NCBI RefSeq assembly: GCF_900112595.1
Contig: NZ_FOMI01000001.1
Span: forward strand, 434,001-498,000
DNA from: Algibacter pectinivorans
Lineage (GTDB): Bacteria; Bacteroidota; Bacteroidia; Flavobacteriales; Flavobacteriaceae
Direction: 5' to 3'
DNA length: 64,000 bases
Positions 41,505-52,600 of the stretch are shown here, in pieces. The position numbers and the translations under genes were made by a program. Under the pieces are notes generated by a model. That model worked only from the letters and a program-made list of their open reading frames with translations, was not told the origin of the DNA and made no database searches. Position 1 is the stretch's first letter. Every line of letters starts with the position of its first letter.

Positions 41505-43619
41505 TTAGTTATCGAAATACCAATTAAACAAATCGGTTCTAAGTCCAAAATTAAACCATACGGTATTATTTTTAAAGGTAGTGGTCGTTGTAGCTTCTGG
41601 ATTAAAATTCCTTACGGTTATATCGGTAAACAATTTAAGGTTTGTTGCAGGGTTTAAAAGGTAGCCTGCTTGTATATTACCATTAAAGGTTGTTGTTTTT
41701 ATACCTTGACCAACTTCTACACCGATATCGAAAGGGCGTTCGTTGTAATTTCTATAGATATCGCCACCGTAACTAAAATCGTCTGTACCATCATTAAAAT
41801 CTAATCCGCGTGTTCCAATAATAAATTTAGCATCGCCAAACCAACGTTTGTAACGATAACGACCAATTATTACGGCCTCACTAAAGTTTGCGCCCCATAA
41901 ATGCGCCATCGATTGGTTATTGTGCGCATAATTTAACACCACGGTATTATGCGAATAGGTATAAGGACGCACACGGTTATACTCAAACTGCAGCAATAAA
42001 TTATCAACCTTAAAGGCGTTATAATATTTAACACCTAGTTGGTAACCAAACTTGTTTTTCCAGCTTTTCTCACCTGCTTTTACATCGCCTAGAGAAAATT
42101 CATCTAAAATAAACTGACCATATATATTTACATCATCGTTCCATTTGTATTTTGCCGTTGCGCCCATTAGCGCATTTCCGGCACCTTGTCCGGTTTCAAA
42201 CTCTATAGCTCTGTAAAATATAATAGGATTTAGGTAATTAACATCGAAACCTCGATTGTTGGAGTTAGTCCATAAAACGGACTCAAACAAACCTATATTT
42301 AAACGTTTACTAGCGTTCCAACTTAAATAATGGTTAGCCATATATTTAGTTAAAAAGGCATTATCTACTTCAACAGCATCTCTAACATCTTTTAACCACA
42401 TCCAGGTATTGGTGTATTTAATTTTCCAAAACTTGGTGTTTAATTTTAAAAACGGACTAGGGCTTGCAACATCACTTAGTAATAATGATCTGTAACCATC
42501 GCCAATGAAATTTTTACCATGCCCAAATTGCAGGTTAATAAACTTAGCCGGCGCATAAGATAAATACGCTTCGGCCACCGGATAATCGTAAGAATCGGTT
42601 TTAAAGCGTTTCGCTATACCACGCCCAGGAATTATAGCTGGATCTGGACCAAAGGCTTTTAAACTTTCGGCATATCTATTTACATAATCGGCAAAGCGAC
42701 CTTGACTTTCAAACACCGAAGCATAGAAATTTAATTTTTTACCTAATCCACCTTGCACCATAAATCCTCTAGTGTTATTGTAGGTGGTTCCGGCGTCTAA
42801 ATTAGAATCGGCTCCTACTTGTAAATCTAAAATAGGATCAATAGTAAACCAATAATCATCGCTTTGTAATTGCACTAAATGTTCGTTCCAAAACTTTTTA
42901 CCAAACCAAGTTTCGGTATTTTTATGCAGTTCTTTTTGTTCGGCTTCAAAATCGAAATATTTAGACACCTCTTCGTACACAAATGGTTTTGATGCGGTAT
43001 GACTATTGGTACCAACCATATTCATTTGTCTATCAAAACGTGCATAATCACTATGTGTAAACTGAATATTTAATTGACTTTTAAACGATTGGTTTTCAAA
43101 ATCTTTTAATTCTTTATTTACATTATCGTATTCTTTTTTAGCAGCCAACTCTAATGGATTAATCACTTTGGTAGCATTGGTATTAGGGCTAGTAGCATTA
43201 TTTGCACCTTCAGCCTGATTTACTAAAGGTATTTTTATGGGTAAAGAATATTGCTTAAAAGTACTTTTACCATTATAGGTAGCTGGCTGTACTTTTGGAA
43301 ATTCTGCAAAAACACGTTTTGCCTCGTCCTTTAACTCTTTATGTATAGCATCTGTATACACAATTTTAAACTGCCCTGTGGTATCCACCTCAAAAACAAC
43401 AACGACTTCACCCTTATAACCAGCTTCGGTAAGATTAGTAGGTACCTTAAAATTGTTATAAATTTCGTTGTACACTTGGGTGTTAAAACAGCTTTGTAAG
43501 TTGGTAATAGCTACCTCTTCACAAATAGAGAATACCGGCGGCTTTTCAAGAGAAAAAGTATCTTGAGCATAAAAATTATATTGAACTAAAAGTAGGACTA
43601 GTACAATGAATTGCTTCAT
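41505..43619 (-). CDS. remB: Gliding motility protein RemB
   Basis: Outer-membrane protein linked to gliding in Flavobacterium johnsoniae, probably related to capsule-assembly (Wzi-type) barrels. 704 residues: signal peptide (about 1-18); a TonB-C-terminal-like domain at about 30-135 (VVVVFEVDTTGQFKIVYTDA, EEAKRVF-like DEAKRVFAEFPKVQPA); a Q/N-rich helical linker; then a beta-rich part from about 235 to the end, with the conserved GRGIAKRFKTDSYDYPVAEA and GHGKNFIGDGYRSLLLSD. Assignment rests on these motifs and on gene order: in F. johnsoniae remB lies in the same block as sprA, and here it has tonB, vanZ, gcvH and sprA in succession. Confidence 0.88.
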   Translation of the reverse strand: MKQFIVLVLLLVQYNFYAQDTFSLEKPPVFSICEEVAITNLQSCFNTQVYNEIYNNFKVPTNLTEAGYKGEVVVVFEVDTTGQFKIVYTDAIHKELKDEAKRVFAEFPKVQPATYNGKSTFKQYSLPIKIPLVNQAEGANNATSPNTNATKVINPLELAAKKEYDNVNKELKDFENQSFKSQLNIQFTHSDYARFDRQMNMVGTNSHTASKPFVYEEVSKYFDFEAEQKELHKNTETWFGKKFWNEHLVQLQSDDYWFTIDPILDLQVGADSNLDAGTTYNNTRGFMVQGGLGKKLNFYASVFESQGRFADYVNRYAESLKAFGPDPAIIPGRGIAKRFKTDSYDYPVAEAYLSYAPAKFINLQFGHGKNFIGDGYRSLLLSDVASPSPFLKLNTKFWKIKYTNTWMWLKDVRDAVEVDNAFLTKYMANHYLSWNASKRLNIGLFESVLWTNSNNRGFDVNYLNPIIFYRAIEFETGQGAGNALMGATAKYKWNDDVNIYGQFILDEFSLGDVKAGEKSWKNKFGYQLGVKYYNAFKVDNLLLQFEYNRVRPYTYSHNTVVLNYAHNNQSMAHLWGANFSEAVIIGRYRYKRWFGDAKFIIGTRGLDFNDGTDDFSYGGDIYRNYNERPFDIGVEVGQGIKTTTFNGNIQAGYLLNPATNLKLFTDITVRNFNPEATTTTTFKNNTVWFNFGLRTDLFNWYFDN

Positions 43620-43764
43620 GTTTAAGAATTATGGATTAATTAAAACGTATTACTGCCGAAAGATACTATATTTTTAGATTCTACTCTCATTTATACCCCG
43701 ATAAGTACTTCTAAAAACAGGAGTTACACAATAAAGTGTTAGGTACAAATTAGTATTAAAACAA

Positions 43765-43795
43765 AACCGCTATTACATAAGTAACAACGGTTTTT
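43765..43795 (-). terminator. Terminator between the second tonB and remB
   Basis: AACCGCTATTAC and GTAACAACGGTT pair over 12 positions (with two G-U pairs on one strand) around ATAA. T tracts on both sides mean it may work in both directions. Confidence 0.75.
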
Positions 43796-43823
43796 AAAGC
43801 ATGACATTATAATTAAGTATTAC

Positions 43824-44618
43824 TTATTGTACATAGAATACTATAGGTAGTGCGTAAATAACCCCAATATTTTTATTATTCTGTTTACCAGGAATCATTT
43901 CTGGTATAAAATTAATGACCCTTGCAGCTTCCTCTTTTAATTTATCATGATCTGCTCGAGTTTTAACATTGGTTACTTTACCCGTTTTATCTATGGTAAA
44001 CTGCACATCTATTTTTTGTTTCCCTTCCAAACCGTATTGCGCAGCGATATCGCCACCATCAAATTTTCGTTGAATAAGCTTTCCTATTTTATCGGACATA
44101 CACTTTTTACGTTCGGTATTGTTTTTAGATGTTTCGCAACCTGGATAGATTGGTACTTTCTGGACAAACACAATAGAAACAGGTTCCTCATCTCCCGGGT
44201 TTTCATCAACCACAACCGCTCCAGGATCTACTACTGGGGTTACGGGTTTCTGCTCTTCGGTAACGAGCTCTAGTACTTCTTCTAAAGTAACATCATCGTC
44301 AATCTCTTTTATTTTATTTATAAAAGCAACTTTCTTTTTGGGCTGGGGTTTTACCTCGGGCTTAAGCAATTCTTCAACTTTAATATTGTTAATTGAAATT
44401 TCCTCTGGAATATCCGGAGGCATTAACTTTACTACTGGTGGTGCAGTAGTCTCGAATTTCATTTCTAACAACCCAAAGGAAATTAGTAAACATACAATTA
44501 ACCCTATTTGAAAATAAAGGGTTGAGTTTTTTTGTAAATTTGCATCATGCTTTTGTGATTTTTCCACGATTTTCTCATTTTGCCGAATGAGATCGTGAGT
44601 TTTCTTTTGATTACTCAT
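43824..44618 (-). CDS. Energy transducer TonB (264 residues)
   Basis: TonB-type protein that couples the proton motive force to outer-membrane receptors. One membrane helix (about 31-48, YFQIGLIVCLLISFGLLEM), a Pro/Lys/Glu-rich periplasmic spacer (PEVKPQPKKK, EEQKPVTPV), and a C-terminal TonB domain (about 150-264; VDVQFTIDKTGKVTNVKTRA-type segment, ending LPIVFYVQ). Before the domain is a cysteine pair (PGCETSKNNTERKKC). ExbB/ExbD genes are not adjacent. The paralogue at 44822 is upstream, with two hairpins between them. Confidence 0.93.
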   Translation of the reverse strand: MSNQKKTHDLIRQNEKIVEKSQKHDANLQKNSTLYFQIGLIVCLLISFGLLEMKFETTAPPVVKLMPPDIPEEISINNIKVEELLKPEVKPQPKKKVAFINKIKEIDDDVTLEEVLELVTEEQKPVTPVVDPGAVVVDENPGDEEPVSIVFVQKVPIYPGCETSKNNTERKKCMSDKIGKLIQRKFDGGDIAAQYGLEGKQKIDVQFTIDKTGKVTNVKTRADHDKLKEEAARVINFIPEMIPGKQNNKNIGVIYALPIVFYVQ

Positions 44619-44677
44619 AATAATTAGAATTTAAAATGTTAATATTATGCTAAAGTCACAATAAGCATACCAAAAAG

Positions 44678-44710
44678 AAATCCCGTTACAGTTTTGTAAC
44701 GGGATTTTAT
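44678..44710 (-). terminator. Second hairpin terminator upstream of tonB
   Basis: AAATCCCGTTACA and TGTAACGGGATTT form a perfect 13-bp stem with a 4-nt loop; on the minus strand a T-rich tail (TTTCTTTTT) follows. It lies between the two tonB genes, after another terminator, so read-through from the first to the second tonB should be low. Confidence 0.75.
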
Positions 44711-44760
44711 ATTAAAATAATAATGAGTTAAAAGAAGTCACTGTTTTTAAAAGCTCTATA

Positions 44761-44793
44761 AACAAAAAAACCTCGAAGCTAACTTCGAGGTTT
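44761..44793 (-). terminator. Terminator directly after the first tonB
   Basis: AAACCTCGAAG and CTTCGAGGTTT form a perfect 11-bp stem with a CTAA loop; on the minus strand T7 follows. Confidence 0.88.
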
Positions 44794-44821
44794 TTAATAT
44801 ATAAGTAAAACTTATGCTTTC

Positions 44822-45541
44822 TTAATCTTGTACTTGGAAAATAATTGGTAACGAATATGGAACGTTTACCGGCTTACCACGTTGTTTTCCTGGTTTCATT
44901 TGTGGTAGCAATCCAATTACTCTTTTTGCTTCCTTCTCTAAACCTGGGTGTGGTGCTCTTGCACGAATACCTGTAACTGTACCTGTTTTGTCAATTTTAA
45001 AGATAACGTTTATACGTTGTCTTCCAGATAAACCTAAGTCGCTAGCTAACTCTGTGTTAAACTTTTTGTTAACAAACTGAGATATTTTTTTAGACATACA
45101 ATCTCTCTTTTGAGTATTGCTTCCTTTTTCGCATCCTGGGAAAACTGGTACGTTTTCAATAACTGAAAATGGTACATCAATATCTTCTTCAACCTCAACA
45201 ACTTCTACTTCTTCAACCTCAACAATTTCTGTTTCTTGATCAACCTCTGTAGACTCGATTACTGTTTCTTCAATTTCAACTTCATCTTCAACAATCTCGA
45301 TCACTTCTGGCGCTGCAGGTGGTGGTGGAGGTGGTGGAGGCGTTTGTAATTGCTCAGTAATTGGGATTTCTTCGTCCTCAATTTCTTCAAGATCTAATTG
45401 TCCTATATCTATTTCAACTTTATCATAAGTTTTGTAATTGATTGCGTAATTTGTTAAGAACAACATTAACGCTAATCCAATTGCGAAGTAAAGTGAACTG
45501 TTACGTCCAACATTTGCTTGGGGATTTTTTTTAGGTTCCAT
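44822..45541 (-). CDS. Energy transducer TonB (239 residues)
   Basis: Close relative of the next tonB. One membrane helix (about 14-31, LYFAIGLALMLFLTNYAI), a spacer with an eight-proline run followed by a very acidic Val/Glu region (about 75-125), the cysteine pair in FPGCEKGSNTQKRDCMSKKI, and the TonB C-terminal domain (about 140-239; NVIFKIDKTGTVTGIRARAP, ends YSLPIIFQVQD). The acidic spacer contrasts with the Pro-Lys spacer of enterobacterial TonB. Between vanZ (63 nt) and the second tonB. Confidence 0.93.
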   Translation of the reverse strand: MEPKKNPQANVGRNSSLYFAIGLALMLFLTNYAINYKTYDKVEIDIGQLDLEEIEDEEIPITEQLQTPPPPPPPPAAPEVIEIVEDEVEIEETVIESTEVDQETEIVEVEEVEVVEVEEDIDVPFSVIENVPVFPGCEKGSNTQKRDCMSKKISQFVNKKFNTELASDLGLSGRQRINVIFKIDKTGTVTGIRARAPHPGLEKEAKRVIGLLPQMKPGKQRGKPVNVPYSLPIIFQVQD

Positions 45542-45604
45542 AATTTAAATCGTTTATCAAGATTGCTAAAATAACTATTTATTTATCAAAAAAGCAAGCC
45601 TTTA

Positions 45605-45985
45605 TTAGTTTTTAATATGTAATTGGTTTTTAAACCACAATACGGATGCCGCAATTAAGGCTCCTAAAGTATTAGCTAAGGCATCGTAAACATCTAAGGC
45701 TCTTGAGGCTGTAAATGTTCCTTGTAAAACTTCCATAATTATGCCAAATAATACAGCGAAAATAAAAGCATAAATTAAAGCCTTCTTTTTTTTAAAATTA
45801 AAGGTAAAACACCAAGCAAAATACCATAAAACGGCAAAAAGGGCGTAAGCTAAAAAGTGAAATATTTTATCGCCAAAGGATATTTCTAAATCTGGAAGGC
45901 GACCATCTAAATTAATTAAGCTTACTACTGCTAATGCCAGGGCATATACTAAGGCTATAATAAAAGTTGCTTTTTTAAGCACCAA
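45605..45985 (-). CDS. VanZ-like family protein
   Basis: Small membrane protein of 126 residues with four hydrophobic segments. The VanZ-type motif is DKIFHFLAYALFAVLWYFAW (about 38-57) and the second half has GIIMEVLQGTFTASRALDVYDALANTLGALIA (in two conserved blocks, about 81-112). Function unknown; VanZ relatives are often linked to low-level teicoplanin resistance, which is not implied here. Overlaps the end of gcvH by 11 nt, so the two are probably translated in coupled fashion, an order shared with other flavobacteria. Confidence 0.88.
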   Translation of the reverse strand: MVLKKATFIIALVYALALAVVSLINLDGRLPDLEISFGDKIFHFLAYALFAVLWYFAWCFTFNFKKKKALIYAFIFAVLFGIIMEVLQGTFTASRALDVYDALANTLGALIAASVLWFKNQLHIKN

Positions 45986-46355
45986 TTAAGGCTTTATAAT
46001 CATCGGCAGATAATAATCCTTCTGCTTGCGATAAATCTGAACATTTTAATTTTATCATCCAACCTGCTCCATAAGGATCCGAGTTTACCACTTCTGGCTC
46101 ATCCTCTAAACCTTCATTAAACTCAATAATCTCACCAGTTAATGGTAAAAATAAATCAGAAACGGTTTTTACGGCTTCAACAGTTCCAAAAACCTCATCG
46201 GCCTCTAAAGTTTCATCAACAGTTTCCACCTCAACATAAACAATATCACCTAATTCACTTTGTGCAAAATCGGTAATTCCAATGGTAGCAACGTCGCCAT
46301 CTAACTTAACCCATTCGTGGTCTTTCGTGTATTTTAAATCAGCAGGAATATTCAT
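45975..46355 (-). CDS. gcvH: Glycine cleavage system H protein
   Basis: Lipoyl carrier of the glycine cleavage complex. The 126-residue protein starts MNIPADLKYTKDHEWVKLDG; the lipoylated lysine is K63 in FGTVEAVKTVSDLFLP; and the C-terminal PYGAGWMIKLKCSD and LLSADDYKALIG are standard. The other parts (T, P and L proteins) are not in the window. It has a strong promoter of its own and precedes vanZ. Confidence 0.97.
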   Translation of the reverse strand: MNIPADLKYTKDHEWVKLDGDVATIGITDFAQSELGDIVYVEVETVDETLEADEVFGTVEAVKTVSDLFLPLTGEIIEFNEGLEDEPEVVNSDPYGAGWMIKLKCSDLSQAEGLLSADDYKALIGA

Positions 46356-46381
46356 TTTATAATTTTATTATATTTATTTAA

Positions 46382-46412
46382 CAAATGTATTTATTCGCAA
46401 TCACTTTTCAAA
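46382..46412 (-). promoter_or_regulatory. Promoter of gcvH-vanZ
   Basis: Minus strand TTTG (46409-46412), 19-nt spacer, TACATTTG (46382-46389). Textbook match, 27 nt before the gcvH ATG. Confidence 0.8.
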
Positions 46413-46444
46413 CCTCAAAATGGTAATTAACAAACTTATTTTTT

Positions 46445-46532
46445 GGGCGCTACCACTAGGGTCGGGCTATCCAATACAAGTCCTCGCACCTCCTTCGTCG
46501 GGCTGTGGGCTTTCCTTTACTATCCCTAGCGC
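46445..46532 (-). repeat. Copy 4 of the dispersed intergenic repeat
   Basis: On the minus strand from GCGCTAGGGATAGTAAAGG to AGCCCGACCCTAGTGGTAGC and GCCC. The inside segment 46484-46513 is identical to 14216-14245. It separates sprA from gcvH. Confidence 0.75.
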
Positions 46533-46600
46533 GGGGAAAACCTTAAATATAGTAACTAATACTAAACAAAAAGACTTTTGTGTTAGTTGGTATACCCTAA

Positions 46601-49600
46601 TTAATTCCCAAAGTTATAACGTACTGTAAACCCAGATCGAATAGTGGTTTGCGGGAAGGCAGTAGATATAGCATAATCAGAGAACGTATAATCAAAATAG
46701 AAAATACCAGTTAGGTTTTTACTAAAGGCATAATCTGCCGAGTATTTTAAGCCCCAAATAGTTTGACCCGATGTAATTTGATTGTTTTCTAAATCTAAAT
46801 ATCTAATTATGGTTTTATTATCTCTAACCGAAATATCTGCTTTCATATTTAAATCGCTAACAATACGCTTTTTTGGTCCTGCTAATTTCGATCTAATACG
46901 TAAATCTTTAATTCTATACCCTAAACCAAAAATGTACTCGTTGCCTTGCACCTCGGTTAACAGGTTATTATCAAAACTTAAAGACAACATTCTATCCTTT
47001 TTAATTTCGGCTTGTACCCTAACCGAATTATTCATTTCCATATCAATTCTAACCAACGGACTAAACAATTCTGTTAAGTTAATATTGCTAAACAGTCTTT
47101 CGTTTTTAAAATTACCAGATTGATCTTTTGATGCATCCGATTGATCTACATAAGCAACACCTGGTGTTGGTGGTGCCTCATTACCTACCCCGTTTGGATC
47201 TATATTTAAATTGGTGCTAAACTGATTTATAGTGTAAGCCGAACGGTAACCATGCGTTAAAGAAAAACGTTTAAAGCGCTTTTTAAACCAACCAAACTTC
47301 ATGAAACCTGTATATTTTAAATCCCAGTTAGGAATTGGAATATCTCTAAAAGCTCCTGTTTGCACCTTATTAGCGTCTTGACCCGAATACGCTGCTAAAA
47401 AGGCTGGCAACAATACTTTCTGGTTATTTTTACCAAAACCTAAAGGAAAGTTAGTTTCTGGGTCTCTTTCGTAAGTGGTTGTGCCATAAAACTCTTCGGC
47501 TAGTCGCTCTGCAACTTTTAATCTGTTTGCTCTAAAATCATCAAAAGCATCCGATCGTACTTCATCACTTTGGCTAAAGGCTGTTTTAATTAAAACCGTC
47601 GATATATTAAAGTTACCAAAGGTATTTGGTGTTAATGGGTTGTATATACCATTATCAACTCTGTAGTTCTCTGTAAAATTTTCGTAATACGCTCTATTAC
47701 CTACAATATCAATTTTTAAATCTTTAACAGGCTGTAAACTTGCCGAAATATCTAATTGTTTGGTATTTGTAGATGTAAACTGTTGGTTAAACTCATCGAA
47801 GGTTGTTAACCAACCACGTCTTGCAGCTAAATACCTAACATCGCTTTGGCTACCAAATGTAAAACCAACTGTTGGTTTTAACGTCCCTACAAATCCTGGA
47901 GTGTTTAAATATCCTGGTAAATACATACCATTATTCTCTGAGTAGTTAACTTGAATTCTTTTTACACTTGTTAAAATATCTACACCAGCATTTAACAATT
48001 TGGTCATGCTTTGGTTTTTAACTCTAGAGGTCTTCTTTTTAGTATCCTTCGCATCGCCTCCCGGAGGTGCACCACCTGGAGTTGTTCGAGTTCTTACACG
48101 TCTAATTGGTTTTTTAACCAACCCTATATACTTGTAAAAACGATTCATATCTAACGAGGTATTGATATTATGAACGTTCGAGTTTTGTATGGTGTTTCCT
48201 AAATCGTAAGTCACACCATCAACTTCTAAACTACCAAATAAATCAGATCCTTTTTGCCATTGAAAACTACCCGTGTATTGATACGTAGCATCTAGAAAGC
48301 TAAACATTGGTAATTTATTAAGTGGTAATTGGTAAGTAACCCCTAAATTTTGTGTTTGTCTGTTAGGGTCTCCAATATCCATTAAACCATCCCAAACATC
48401 TAATTCATCATCTTGCTCGCCTGCAATTAAATCGTTGTCTTTAAAATAATTTCTAACAATATTATTATTAGCAGCCGTAAAGTTAAATTGTAACGATTTG
48501 GTTAAATTGTAATTGATGGCGTATTGAAAATCGAATGTATAATTTCTTCTAAATAACTCTTCAATACCAATGTTACCACTATCTGCAGTTAAATCTATTT
48601 CTCTAAACTTTTGACGATTAAACTGTCTATTAATATCGGTATTAATAGTAAAACTTGTTGGCAGTAAATTAAAATTAAACTCCTTTAATATTTTCCAGTA
48701 TTTACCCGTAAAAAGCGAATCGTTTTTCTTGAAAGGCTCTATAGTTATAGGGTTAAAGTTGTGCGCATAATTAGCACCAACACGTAACGTTTTACTAACC
48801 GAGTTCTCTATTTCGAAATCTCTGTGCTGTACTTTGTTATAGGAATAGTTTAACGTTACATTTTCTACATCGTAAAAACGCGGTTTCTTATCTGTAGTTC
48901 TCGTTTTTCTTACTCCTATAAAATTAATACTTTGGCGTTTTGTGTAATCTTCAGACTGCTGTCTTATGGTTTCTTTTTCTTGTTCGGTTTCTGCAGCATC
49001 TATTCGAGATTCTAGAGTGATATCCTCATAAAACTGATCGTATTTTGGTGTTACTAACTCTTCGCTTTGCGAATAATTAAAAGGCACTTGAATACCCCAT
49101 TTTTTTGGAAGCAATTGACCTACATTAATATTGGTAACCACATCGTATTGTTTAACATCCTCTAAACTACGCTGACTCGGACCTTGCTCTAACGAACCAA
49201 AACCAGATGTACTTTGACTACCTGTGGCGCTAATGCTTGCAAAATCGGCAATATTAGTATCCATACTAACTACGGCTGCCCAACCACCTTCGTTATCTAA
49301 ATCGGATAAGCGCAACTCGTTAAACCAAACCTCAGCACAAACATCGTCACTTGATGTTGCGTTTTTAACACCAACCATAAGTGTTCTTATATCTCCAAAG
49401 TTAGGATTACCTTTTATAGCGACACGATGTTGACCAGGAATGTATCCTACATAGGTACCACCCTCGGCAACTCTAGATATTTCGTTATTAATTACATCGT
49501 AAAATCTAGCCTCTCCATTTGTTGGTGCTGCATCTACAAAGGATTCTGCTTTAACTTTCCCTAAAATATCTATTGGTAAATTAATTTCGTTGTTTGTTGG

Positions 49601-52600
49601 CCATAAACCATCTCTAGTTGTAGATGTAGATACTTCTAGAGGTACTTCTATTTGATAATAATTCTCGGTTAAATCGTTACCCATTCGAATAAAACCAACC
49701 AATTCGTTATCGGCTAAATCTCCTGTTCCCGACTCGCCATCTTCAGCATGCATAAACATACGCATACGTTTGTATTGACGCATATCTAGATTGATATTTT
49801 TATATACCGCCTTAGCATCTTCTGCTTCTAAATTACAAACCTTAACAACTAAAGACTGCTCATTTTGGCTTACTACCGTGTTATTATTAAACAACTCCTC
49901 TGGCTCAATTCCTGGAGGGCGTTGGTAGCTACCTTCGTTTTCTATAGTTCCAATAACACTAACCGAGAAATCTGTTTGCTCATCCTCTGGTGTAGTATCG
50001 TTTAAATCTAGAGCCTGCGTGTAACGTCTCCAATCACTTCTTACCAAATCTAAAGTACCAAATCGAAACACTGTTGCCTGTTGAAATTCTTTAAGGTAAA
50101 TTCTAGCAAACCTTACCGAACGTAAATCGCTTATTCCACCTACAGCTTTAACATGACTACCTTCTACAGGAATTCTAAACTGATACCATCTTACATTAAC
50201 CGATTCGCCATTTGGTAGCGTACGTGGCTGATCTTTAAAATCTCTTAAAAATTCCTTTAAAGGATTTCCATTAGGAATATTATCGAAATCGGCTTGACTT
50301 TGAGGTAAATTAGTTCGATTAAGATCTAATTCGTATTCGTAATAACTATCAATCGTGTTCATGGTGTTATCACGATTTATATCCTCTACATCTGGTTGGG
50401 TGTTAGCAGCCCTATCTGTATCCGAAAACGTATCAGGCGTGTTACCCTCAACGCCATTATACTTTTTATAACGCTCAAAAATATCGCCACTAGTATTTAA
50501 AAAATACGCATAGTTATCTTTTGAAGGGTCCTCTCCAAATTGGCTTCCAAATACCGCTATTTCTTCGGCGTCATTATATCCATCGTACCCAACATCTTGA
50601 TTGGTTCGTTCTTCTCCCGTACTATCAAACGTATAAATTAAGGATTGGTTTTGAGGCACAACTGTACCCCAAGATGTTTCGTTTAATAAACTAATATCGC
50701 CATCTTTAGGTAATCCGTTTTCATATAGTTTTTTTCCATCTTTAATAATATCTTCTGAAATATTACCTAGGTTAAACACCAATTTACCTCCCGGATTTGA
50801 TGGATTATCTTGAAACGGATCTTGTAGCCAGAAATCGATATATTCTACATTTTGTTGCTCAAAATCGGTAGATGATAATGATCTTGTAATACCCGCCCAA
50901 GAGTCTTGAGGATTAGTAAGCGTTTCATTATTAAGATTGGTAGTCTGAAAATTATATGGCCCCCGTTCTTCTGGATAGTAGGCTAAATCTAAAGTAAAAA
51001 TTACAGAGTTTTGACCTTGAACCAAATCTTGATTAGGAAATAGTTCGTTTATAAATACACGACTTGTATACAGACCAGAAACATCTTCATCTGAAATTTC
51101 ATCTGGTCGTCGCGAGCTATAGAATATGGGGTCGATAGTATACCAGTTTAATAAGGCTCTATTATATCCATTTTGAATACCTGCTTGATCTTCAAGTTCG
51201 CCATATTCTCCGTCGCCATCAATATCTAAAGGTCTACTCGATAAAAACCAAGATTGCTGCGAGGTTAAATCGATGCTGTTTTGCGAGCCTTCAAAATCGT
51301 CTATATACGATGTGGCTTCGCCCTCTAAATCTGTTCCTTTTGGTGCGCCTGGAGCTAAATAGGCAAACTCGCCACGAAGGGATAAGTTAGACTCCACATC
51401 GGTATCGATATTTGGCAATTTGTTAGCCAAACGCGTTAAGAATGGTACTTTGGTAGAAAAGTTTCCGTTTAAACCAAAAATAGTATTGTTTATAGATTCT
51501 GACCCGTAATTGGCTTTCTGGGTTATTGGTCGTTCGTTTAAGTTTAATAAGGTAGCCCCTAAAAGAAAGTTTTCGTTGAATTTATGTTCAACATTTATTC
51601 CCGTAAAGCGTTTTGTTTGTTGCCCGAATACGGCATTATTTTCGGTTGATACTTGAATTGGTGTATTTGAAGCTTCTAAAGATGCATCTAAAATTTGAAC
51701 CCTTCCTAATTGATAATTTACGGTATAGTCGATACCTTCAACCAATACACGCCCACCGGCAGTTACACGCACAGATCCTCTAGGAACATTAAAAGCTCCT
51801 ATAGGAATACCATCGCCTCCACCAGAAGATTTATAGCGCCCTTTTAATTTGAATTTATTTTTCTCTACCTCCTCTAGAGCAGCTGTTTTTGTGCTTTTAT
51901 AAAGCACATCGTACACGTATTTTTTCTGATCCTCATTAAACCCCCCATTATCTTCATCGTCGTAATTGCTACCACCACCTAAAACATTATATAAATATTC
52001 TCCAAAAGGCTCAGCACTTGTAAACACAATTTTTCCGTTTTGAGGAATAACCGTGATGCCCGATACAAAATCGAAAAAACCATCGCCTCGAGATTGCGGA
52101 TCGTTATTAAAGTTTAATTTATCTAAGTTGAAAACCCTTAGTAATGGTGAGTTTTCAATTAAATCATCACTTGGTGTATTTGTAGTAACAGGGTTTCCGT
52201 TAATATCTAACTCGAAACTAGCACCAACAGGCGTAATAAAGTTAAGCGGAGAAGCTTCGTTATAAAAAATGTTTAATGTAAAATCATCTTCACTCAAGTT
52301 GTAAGCACCGGTGTCGTAGATGTTTTTCATCATTAAATCCCAGATAGGCTGATTAACATTAGTAATGCTACTTTTTAACATTTTTAAAACCAAGGCGGTA
52401 TTTACTACCGAAGTTACCTGGTTATCAGCATTGGTTTCCACTTCTGTAGCCTCCAAACCATCGTTAGCAAATTCACCTACTTGATAAACCTTACCACCAA
52501 CGGTATATTGATAGGCAACGGCTAAAACCTCATCATTACTAAGTCTTTGGCTTAATGATATATATCCTAACTCTGTATTTAATGTATACTCTTGACCACT

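Noticed and set aside
45605-45985. VanZ considered as a glycopeptide-resistance determinant
   Set aside because: VanZ-like proteins are widespread and this one is in a housekeeping cluster with gcvH, without other van genes.
46782-47123. Plus-strand open frames within sprA
   Set aside because: sprA is an unbroken, conserved frame on the other strand; the antisense frames have no recognisable product or start context.
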